From contig JAAYYJ010000161.1 in assembly GCA_012515455.1 (NCBI GenBank), forward strand, positions 1-15,171: a DNA stretch of 15,171 nt, given 5' to 3'. Below the pieces are notes generated by a model, which was not told where the DNA came from, did no database searches, and saw nothing but the letters and a program-made list of their open reading frames with translations. This document shows, one piece after another, positions 1 through 5,075 of the stretch (position 1 is its first letter; each line of letters opens with the position of its first letter). The stretch comes from Oligosphaeraceae bacterium (GTDB taxonomy: Bacteria; Verrucomicrobiota; Lentisphaeria; Oligosphaerales; Oligosphaeraceae). The translations under genes were made by a program, and so were the position numbers.

Positions 1-47
1 CGCAAGGCTGGCGAGGCGGGAAAATAAAGTATTTGCCGTCTTTCGAA

Positions 48-75
48 TTGCAGGAATGAAATTATGTGCTAGATT
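48..75 (+). promoter_or_regulatory. Candidate sigma-70-type promoter for rplU
   Basis: TTGCAG (48-53) and TAGATT (70-75) are separated by 16 bases, and TG at 67-68 gives an extended -10. An 8-base direct repeat, ATTATGTG, occurs at 61-68 and 73-80, one copy on either side of the -10 core. Transcription would start near 82 and leave a leader of about 90 bases before rplU. Bases 1-47 show no gene I can identify; they may be intergenic or the tail of an upstream gene. The match is moderate and the call rests on position and sequence only. Confidence 0.35.
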
Positions 76-172
76 ATGTGAAATTGCTTAAAAACCAGAC
101 CGGGTTGCCTCCTCTGCCGTCGGCATTGTATGGTAAGGGCAAACGGAGACAACAAGTTGGAGAAATTGCAGA

Positions 173-487
173 ATGTACGCGATTATTAAAACATGTGGCA
201 AACAGTACAAGGTCGAAAAAGGCTCCAAGTTTGAGATCGACCGGGTGGCTGGTGATGAAGGCTCGAGCATCGAGTTTGCAGAAGTGCTGTTCCTCTCGGC
301 TGACGGCCAGGCTACGGTCGGCAATCCGACCATCGCCGGGGCCTGCGTCAAAGCGGAAATCGTCGAGCACCTGCGCGGACCAAAGTTGATCGTCTTCAAA
401 ATGAAGCGCCGCAAACGCAGCCGGGTGAAAAAAGGTCACCGTCAGGAATTGACCCGCATCGTCATCACCGATATCGTGGCCGGGTAA
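173..487 (+). CDS. rplU: 50S ribosomal protein L21
   Basis: This encodes a 104-residue protein of normal length for bacterial L21, a component of the large ribosomal subunit that binds 23S rRNA. The N-terminus MYAIIKTCGKQYKVEKG is the family signature. The basic run KMKRRKRSRVKKGHRQ (about residues 76-91) is the conserved rRNA-binding region, and the protein ends in the usual ITDI-like beta-strand. GGAG at 159-162 lies 10 bases before the ATG and supports this start. In most bacteria rplU is followed directly by rpmA (L27) and often obgE. Here two intrinsic terminators and then tyrS follow instead, so rplU appears to be transcribed alone. The identification is secure. Confidence 0.98.
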   Translation: MYAIIKTCGKQYKVEKGSKFEIDRVAGDEGSSIEFAEVLFLSADGQATVGNPTIAGACVKAEIVEHLRGPKLIVFKMKRRKRSRVKKGHRQELTRIVITDIVAG

Positions 488-510
488 TTATTGCGGCGAC
501 CGGAGCTTCT

Positions 511-550
511 CACCGTCAGTTTGCAGATTTTCGCCATCTGACGGTGTTTT
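511..550 (+). terminator. Intrinsic terminator after rplU (first of two)
   Basis: CACCGTCAG (511-519) and CTGACGGTG (538-546) form a perfect 9-bp stem around an 18-base loop, followed at once by TTTTGCTTTT. The stem starts 24 bases after the rplU stop codon, where a rho-independent terminator is expected. Confidence 0.75.
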
Positions 551-580
551 GCTTTTGGCCTTACGGGGGTTTCCTTCTTA

Positions 581-621
581 TGGCGCGTGACTGGCTGAGG
601 CAGCCAAGACGCGCCATTTTT
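581..621 (+). terminator. Second strong intrinsic terminator in the rplU-tyrS spacer
   Basis: TGGCGCGT (581-588) pairs perfectly with ACGCGCCA (609-616). Inside it, TGGCTG (592-597) pairs with CAGCCA (601-606) around a 3-base loop, giving a two-tier hairpin with a small internal loop. TTTTT (617-621) follows. It is stronger than the first terminator and insulates tyrS from rplU. It could also act as an attenuator, but I see no T-box or leader-peptide signature to support that. Confidence 0.8.
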
Positions 622-629
622 GTTATACC
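621..629 (+). promoter_or_regulatory. Candidate extended -10 promoter for tyrS
   Basis: TGTTATACC (TG at 621-622, TATACC at 624-629) fits an extended -10 element, and it begins where the U-tract of the second terminator ends. No convincing -35 lies upstream. Two terminators separate tyrS from rplU, so tyrS needs its own promoter, and this is the best candidate in the spacer. Transcription would start near 636. Confidence 0.35.
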
Positions 630-651
630 GGACAACCTGCAGCCGGCGCCC

Positions 652-673
652 GGCCGGGTTGCCCAACCCGGCC
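652..673 (+). repeat. Perfect inverted repeat in the tyrS leader
   Basis: GGCCGGGTT (652-660) and AACCCGGCC (665-673) form a perfect, very GC-rich 9-bp stem with a 4-base GCCC loop. No T-run follows, so it is not a standard terminator. It ends 22 bases before the tyrS ribosome binding site (AAGGA, 696-700) and would sit in the 5' leader if transcription starts near 636. It may be an RNA-stabilising or regulatory hairpin, or a DNA operator. Confidence 0.5.
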
Positions 674-707
674 CAGACAGCGGCCGGGATTTGGTAAGGA
701 ACGGCTA

Positions 708-1988
708 ATGAATGCTTGGGATATCCTGTCGGAACGCGGATTCATCTACCAGACGACAGATGCTGAGTTGATGCGCAAGCGCCTGGGCGAAGGTCCGGCG
801 ACCTTCTATGTCGGGTTTGATCCTACCGGCAGCAGTTTGCACATCGGTCATCTGCTGCCGATTATGGCGATGCGCTGGCTGCAGAGCTGCCAGCACCGCC
901 CCATCGCCCTGGTCGGCGGCGGCACTGCCATGATTGGTGACCCCTCAGGCAAGACTGAAGCCCGGCCCATTATCACCGTTAGCGAGATCGATGCCAATGT
1001 TGAATGCCTGCAGAGGCAGCTCGCGCGCTTCCTGGATTTTTCCTCTGGCCAGGCGGTGATGGTCAACAATGCTGACTGGCTGCGCAGCCTCAAGTATATA
1101 GATTTCCTGCGCGATATCGGCAAGCTGTTCAGTGTAAACAAAATGCTGGCAGCCGAATCGGTACGGATGCGTCTGGAGACCGGACTGTCTTTTCTGGAAT
1201 TCAGCTACCCCCTGATGCAGGCCTATGATTTCAGTATCCTCTACCGCGACTACCACTGCCAATTTGAATTTGGCGGACAGGACCAATGGGGAAATATCGT
1301 GGCCGGCGTCGATCTGACCCGGCGCCTGCACGGCGCCGAGGTGCACGGTGCCACTTTCCCGCTGCTGCTGAAGAGCGACGGCACGAAATTCGGCAAGACG
1401 GCCGGCGGCGCAGTCTGGCTCGACCCGCAACGCACCAGCCCGTATCATTATTACCAGTTCTGGCGCAATGTCGACGACAGCGAAGTGGAAAAACTGCTGG
1501 GCTTCTTCACCTGCCTGCCCATCACGGAAGTGAAAACTCTGGGGGCCTTGCCCTCGCCGCTGATCAACCGGGCCAAGGAGATTCTGGCTTACGAGGCCAC
1601 CAGCCTGGCCCACGGCCAGGAAGAAGCCGCCCGGGCATACCTGGCCGCCGGCGGCGAATTCGGCTTTGCCGACCCGGAGAACAGCGTGGTGACCAGCAGC
1701 GCCATCCACGACCTCGCGACTGACTGCCTTACGGTCACGATTCCGACCCTGACTCTCACGCCGGCAGACCTGGCCGGGGGAATGGGCATCCTGCAGCTGT
1801 TTGTGCGGGCCGGCCTCTGCGCCTCCAACAGCGAAGCCCGGCGGTTGCTTAAAGGCGGGGGTTGTTATCTTGCTGACGAACGGCTCTCTGATGATAAACT
1901 CATGGTCACCCCGGAGCATTTTGCCGCCGGGGCGCTGTCCCTGCGGGCCGGCAAAAAGGCCCGGATGCGGGTCGTGCTGGCAGAATAA
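708..1988 (+). CDS. tyrS: Tyrosyl-tRNA synthetase
   Basis: This class I aminoacyl-tRNA synthetase charges tRNA-Tyr with tyrosine in the cytoplasm. Its 426 residues match the usual length for the bacterial TyrS type. Visible motifs are YVGFDPT (34-40) and HIGH (45-48) in the ATP-binding half, the tyrosine-pocket segments YPLMQAYDF (167-174) and GGQDQWGN (189-196), and KFGKT (227-231), the TyrRS form of the KMSKS loop. The C-terminal 70 or so residues look like the S4 RNA-binding domain (FVRAGLCASNSEARRLL, then a GG turn). AAGGA at 696-700, 7 bases before the ATG, supports the start. lpxA follows after 28 bases, so the two are probably cotranscribed. Confidence 0.98.
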   Translation: MNAWDILSERGFIYQTTDAELMRKRLGEGPATFYVGFDPTGSSLHIGHLLPIMAMRWLQSCQHRPIALVGGGTAMIGDPSGKTEARPIITVSEIDANVECLQRQLARFLDFSSGQAVMVNNADWLRSLKYIDFLRDIGKLFSVNKMLAAESVRMRLETGLSFLEFSYPLMQAYDFSILYRDYHCQFEFGGQDQWGNIVAGVDLTRRLHGAEVHGATFPLLLKSDGTKFGKTAGGAVWLDPQRTSPYHYYQFWRNVDDSEVEKLLGFFTCLPITEVKTLGALPSPLINRAKEILAYEATSLAHGQEEAARAYLAAGGEFGFADPENSVVTSSAIHDLATDCLTVTIPTLTLTPADLAGGMGILQLFVRAGLCASNSEARRLLKGGGCYLADERLSDDKLMVTPEHFAAGALSLRAGKKARMRVVLAE

Positions 1989-2016
1989 TCCTCAAACAAG
2001 AAAGCATTAAACACCA

Positions 2017-2823
2017 ATGGCAAGCAATATCGACCGCTGGGCAGCAATTGATGAGAAGGCGACTCTGGGGCAGGATGTCAAAATCGGCCCGTTTGCAGTT
2101 ATCGAGGGCGATGTGACCCTGGAGGACGGTTGCGTGGTCGGTTCGCACGCCTACCTGACCGGGCACACCCGCATTGGTCGCGGTACGGTCATCCATACTG
2201 GGGCAATTATCGGTGATGCCCCGCAGGACCTGCACTACAATGGTGAAAAGAGTTACACTGAGATTGGCGAGAACTGCACCATTCGCGAATATGTGACCAT
2301 CCATCGCGGCACTGAAGAAGGCAGCTGCACCAAAGTCGGCAACAACGTCCTGCTGATGGCCTTCTCGCATCTCGGCCACAACTGCCTGATTGGCGACAAC
2401 GTAGTGATCGCCAATGCCACTCTTTTGGCCGGGCGGGTGCAAGTCGAGCGCAATGCGTTTATCAGTGCCGGCTGCATGGTCCATCAGTTTGCCCGTATCG
2501 GCCGCCTGGCCATGATCGGTGGCGGCAATACAGTGATTCAGGACGTGCCGCCCTTCTGCATGCTGCAGGAGAAGTGCATCCAGGGCCTGAACATCGTGGG
2601 ATTGCGCCGGGCCAACTGGAGCGACGAAGCCAGCGAAGCGATCAAAAGTGCCATGAAGATCTATTTCTTTGAAGGCCTGAACCGGATTAACGCGGTTGCC
2701 AAAATCCGTTCTGAGGTCCCGCTGTTGCCCGAAGTGGAAGAATTCATCGCTTTTGTGGAGACGACCAAACGCGGCATCACCTCCGGGCGTCCGGCGCGCC
2801 ATGCCGTCCAGGACAGCGAATAG
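2017..2823 (+). CDS. lpxA: Acyl-ACP--UDP-N-acetylglucosamine O-acyltransferase (LpxA)
   Basis: LpxA carries out the first step of lipid A synthesis, moving a 3-hydroxyacyl chain from acyl carrier protein to UDP-GlcNAc in the cytoplasm. The 268-residue protein has the left-handed beta-helix hexapeptide pattern through about residue 180 (for example IGPFAVIEGDV and IGENCTIREYVTIHRGT) and a helical C-terminal domain. The core SHLGHNC (117-123) contains the catalytic histidine, H121. QDLHYNGE (70-77) and GLNIVGLRR (190-198) line up with the substrate-binding segments, but with changes: His replaces the usual Lys in QDLKY, and Val replaces the usual Glu in NIEGL. fabZ, lpxD and lpxB are absent next to it. 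The leader has no clear Shine-Dalgarno, only A-rich AAGAAAG (1998-2004). Confidence 0.93.
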   Translation: MASNIDRWAAIDEKATLGQDVKIGPFAVIEGDVTLEDGCVVGSHAYLTGHTRIGRGTVIHTGAIIGDAPQDLHYNGEKSYTEIGENCTIREYVTIHRGTEEGSCTKVGNNVLLMAFSHLGHNCLIGDNVVIANATLLAGRVQVERNAFISAGCMVHQFARIGRLAMIGGGNTVIQDVPPFCMLQEKCIQGLNIVGLRRANWSDEASEAIKSAMKIYFFEGLNRINAVAKIRSEVPLLPEVEEFIAFVETTKRGITSGRPARHAVQDSE

Positions 2824-2852
2824 CCTTTGCGGTCGAAAAAAGGATGCGTTGC

Positions 2853-3614
2853 ATGCCCTCACGCCAGGAAATTTGTGATTACGTCGCCGGGTTGTTTTCC
2901 GGCTGCCGCTTCCAGGACCATTCCAACAACGGTCTTCAGGTCGAGGGCAAAAACGATGTCAACCGGGTCGCTTTTGCAGTCGATGCCTGCCAGCGGGTAT
3001 TCACTCAGGCCGCGGCCGGTAAATTTGACCTCCTGCTGGTTCATCACGGCATGAGCTGGGGCGGCGGCATCAAGATGGTCAGCTCATATCACGCCGAGCG
3101 CCTCAAAACCCTGCTCGGTCACGGCATCTCACTGCTGGCCTATCACTTGCCCCTGGATGCACATCCGGAATTCGGCAACAACGCGGTGCTGTCAAACTTG
3201 CTGGGACTGGAACAGCGCGAGCCGTTCTTCCCCTACGACGGCGACACCATCGGCTTCTGCGGCCAGCTCCCGGCCGCGCAAGCGCCGGCAGAACTCTGCG
3301 CCAGGCTGGAAAAGGCGCTCGGGGGCCGCTGCCTGACCCTGCCTGCACCGGGCAACCCGCCGGTCCGGCGTCTGGGCATTGTCTCCGGCGGCGGCGGCGA
3401 GGCCATCGAATACTGCCGCCAGCAGCGCCTGGATTGCCTGCTTACCGGCGAAATCGGCCACCAGCATGTGCATTATGCCTGGGAACTGGGACTCACGGTT
3501 ATCGCCGCCGGACATTACGCCACCGAGACCACCGGCGTGCAGGCACTGCAGAAAAAAATTGCCGCGGCTTTCCCGGTCGCCTGCGAATTCCTGGACTGCC
3601 CGACCGGGCTGTGA
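2853..3614 (+). CDS. NIF3-family dinuclear metal protein (YbgI/YqfO-like)
   Basis: This 253-residue protein belongs to the NIF3/DUF34 family, widespread proteins that form toroidal hexamers with a two-metal site. Their cellular function is debated, with GTP cyclohydrolase-like and metal-chaperone roles proposed. The family pattern of ligands is all present: HHG (H64, H65), D102 in YHLPLDAH, and H221 with E225 in GHYATET. NGLQV (26-30) is the typical N-terminal motif. I chose the ATG at 2853 because AGGA (2841-2844) lies 8 bases before it. An in-frame ATG at 2844 would abut this sequence with no spacing. It follows lpxA by 29 bases and is probably the last gene of the tyrS-lpxA unit. The family is certain; the function is not. 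Confidence 0.9.
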   Translation: MPSRQEICDYVAGLFSGCRFQDHSNNGLQVEGKNDVNRVAFAVDACQRVFTQAAAGKFDLLLVHHGMSWGGGIKMVSSYHAERLKTLLGHGISLLAYHLPLDAHPEFGNNAVLSNLLGLEQREPFFPYDGDTIGFCGQLPAAQAPAELCARLEKALGGRCLTLPAPGNPPVRRLGIVSGGGGEAIEYCRQQRLDCLLTGEIGHQHVHYAWELGLTVIAAGHYATETTGVQALQKKIAAAFPVACEFLDCPTGL

Positions 3615-3630
3615 TTGCACCATCCCGCAG

Positions 3631-3661
3631 CCGGGGCTGCACTGACGCAGGGCAGCCCCGG
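3631..3661 (+). repeat. 10-bp perfect inverted repeat upstream of a sigma-54 promoter
   Basis: CCGGGGCTGC (3631-3640) and GCAGCCCCGG (3652-3661) are perfect inverted copies with an 11-base spacer. It starts 16 bases after the NIF3-gene stop, so it could be a terminator, but no T-run follows on the + strand. Its centre lies about 75 bases upstream of the start of transcription predicted from the sigma-54 element at 3694-3710. That distance is acceptable for a binding site of a bacterial enhancer-binding protein. Both readings are open. Confidence 0.5.
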
Positions 3662-3693
3662 GGAGGTTGACCGCAGCGGCCCGGCCCGAAGCC

Positions 3694-3710
3694 CTGGCAC
3701 AGATATTGCT
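3694..3710 (+). promoter_or_regulatory. Sigma-54 (RpoN) -24/-12 promoter
   Basis: CTGGCAC-AGATA-TTGCT matches the sigma-54 consensus YTGGCACG-N4-TTGCW at every fixed position but one (A instead of G right after GGCAC). The GG (3696-3697) and GC (3708-3709) dinucleotides have the required 10-base gap. Transcription would start near 3721, leaving a leader of about 68 bases before the ATG at 3789. It lies in an intergenic region just upstream of an apparent three-gene cassette. Sigma-54 promoters need an ATP-dependent activator, so this cassette should be under signal-dependent control. The call is from sequence match alone. Confidence 0.7.
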
Positions 3711-3788
3711 GTTTAGGTCAGATGGAATCTGCTCCGGAGAACCATCCGGGCTACCGCGCCGCCCGACACTAACCACCAGGGGGAAAGC

Positions 3789-5012
3789 ATGCTGAAAAAA
3801 TTACTCTGTTCTGCCTCGTGCCTGCTGCTGGGGTTGACGGCTCTGTCAGCCCAGGAAGACCTTGCGGGCAAAATCGCGCTCCTGCAGAGCCGCGGCGCGG
3901 CCTGGCTGCTGTCCCGGCAAGACGACAACGGCGCCTGGCTGAGCCAGAGCGGCCAGCCAGCCCTGACCGCCTTGGTCTGCCTGGGCATCTATGACAGCCC
4001 CGAATTCGCCGGCCCTGAAGTGAAAGCGAAAATGAACCGGGCCCTGGATTATATCATCACCCAGGCCAAAAGCGACGGCGGCATTTACGGCACCGGCGGC
4101 CGGCGTGGCGGCCCTGGCGGTCAGCGCGGCGGTCCTGGTAGCCAGCGCGGCGGTCCCGGCGGGCGCCCGGCTGGCTCTGCTGCTGCCGGCCCGTCTCAGC
4201 CGTCTCCTGGCAGCTATTCAGTCTACAACACCGCGATTTGCCTTCTGGCCCTGGCCAAATACAACCGCCCGCAGGATCTCGAGATCAGCCGGAAAGCCCG
4301 CGCCTATCTGCTGGATTCGCAGAGTCGCGCCGGTGCCTCCGGCGGCATTGGCTACGGCCGCAGCCAGCGTGCGGATTTGAGCAATACCGCCTGGTCCCTG
4401 GAGGCGCTCAAGGCCACGGATCATCTGGACCGCGAGCCCTTCTCCAGCGACCCCCAGCAAGCCCGGCAGGCAGAGCTGGCCTGGGACAAGGCCCTGCAGT
4501 TTATCTCGATGTGCCAGAATCTCTCCGCCACCAACCAGAGCGCCTGGGTAAAATCCGCTCCGGAGGAGGACCGGGGGGGCTTCATCTACTGCCCGGAAGA
4601 CGCTCAGAAAGCTGAAGCCGGGTCGCCGCCGTTGCGCTCATACGGCAGCATGACTTACGCCGGCATTAAAAGCATGATCTATGCCGAGGTCGCCAAAGAT
4701 GATGTCCGCATGCAGTCGGCTTTCGAATGGGTCAAAAAATATTACACCCTGGAGGAGAATCCCGGCACTGGAGCATCAGGGTACTATTATTATCTGCATA
4801 CTTTCGGCAAAACCCTGACCCTGTTTCAGGCGCAGACCATCACGGACCGCCAGGGCCGGGAACACGACTGGCGCCGGGAGCTGGTCGACAAGCTCGCAGC
4901 CACGCAAAAGCCCGACGGCTCCTGGTATAACGACCAGAGCGGTCGCTGGATGGAGAACATCCCTGAGCTGTCCACCGCATACTGTCTGATGACCCTCGGA
5001 ACGGTGAAATAA
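3789..5012 (+). CDS. Exported prenyltransferase/squalene-cyclase-repeat protein
   Basis: The 407-residue protein starts with a signal peptide: MLKK, a hydrophobic stretch to about residue 20, and probable cleavage near ALSAQ. The mature part shows alpha/alpha-barrel repeats of the prenyltransferase/squalene-oxidase superfamily, for example DNGAWLSQSGQPALTALVCL (about 46-65), YNTAICLLALA (146-156), GGIGYGRSQRADLSNTAWSLEAL (185-207), SYGSMTYAGIKSMIYA (284-299) and PDGSWYN (375-381). I find no DxDD motif of hopene cyclases, so terpene cyclisation is unlikely. Exported proteins of this fold are common in Planctomycetes and relatives and have no settled function. An RGG/GPG-rich insert occupies about residues 102-130. 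AGGGGG (3778-3783) supports the start. It is the first gene behind the sigma-54 element, 63 bases before the lyase gene. Confidence 0.8.
   Translation: MLKKLLCSASCLLLGLTALSAQEDLAGKIALLQSRGAAWLLSRQDDNGAWLSQSGQPALTALVCLGIYDSPEFAGPEVKAKMNRALDYIITQAKSDGGIYGTGGRRGGPGGQRGGPGSQRGGPGGRPAGSAAAGPSQPSPGSYSVYNTAICLLALAKYNRPQDLEISRKARAYLLDSQSRAGASGGIGYGRSQRADLSNTAWSLEALKATDHLDREPFSSDPQQARQAELAWDKALQFISMCQNLSATNQSAWVKSAPEEDRGGFIYCPEDAQKAEAGSPPLRSYGSMTYAGIKSMIYAEVAKDDVRMQSAFEWVKKYYTLEENPGTGASGYYYYLHTFGKTLTLFQAQTITDRQGREHDWRRELVDKLAATQKPDGSWYNDQSGRWMENIPELSTAYCLMTLGTVK
4098..4160 (+). repeat. Three 21-bp tandem repeats encoding (G/S)(R/Q)RGGPG
   Basis: Units 4098-4118, 4119-4139 and 4140-4160 encode GRRGGPG, GQRGGPG and SQRGGPG, followed by GRPAGSAAAGPSQPSPG. 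Third codon positions differ between units, so the repeat has been kept at the protein level after duplication. It forms a flexible, positively charged loop between helices of the alpha/alpha barrel. Confidence 0.85.
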
Positions 5013-5075
5013 GCGAAGCCATCCCGGCTTGGACTGCAGAATAGTGTTTTGTCACCTCCAGCGAAAGGGACAATG

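Noticed and set aside
488..707. T-box riboswitch before tyrS
   Set aside because: No AGGGUGGNACCGCG-like antiterminator sequence or specifier stem could be found. The hairpins read as ordinary terminators plus one extra stem.
945..1919. A 324-codon minus-strand open frame over tyrS
   Set aside because: It is fully contained in a gene with complete TyrRS motifs, and its translation looks like antisense noise.
1906..2862. A 318-codon minus-strand open frame over lpxA
   Set aside because: It has the same in-register shadow effect, and its translation has no recognisable domain.
3789..5012. Squalene-hopene cyclase activity
   Set aside because: No DxDD catalytic motif, the length is short (407 residues), and a signal peptide is present; only the fold repeats match.
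5016..5030. AAGCC-ATCCC-GGCTT hairpin between the barrel protein and lyase genes
   Set aside because: A 5-bp stem without a T-run right after it is too weak to call a terminator.
5049..5075. TTG start extending the lyase N-terminus
   Set aside because: No ribosome binding site precedes 5049, and the extension would place polar residues before the signal peptide.
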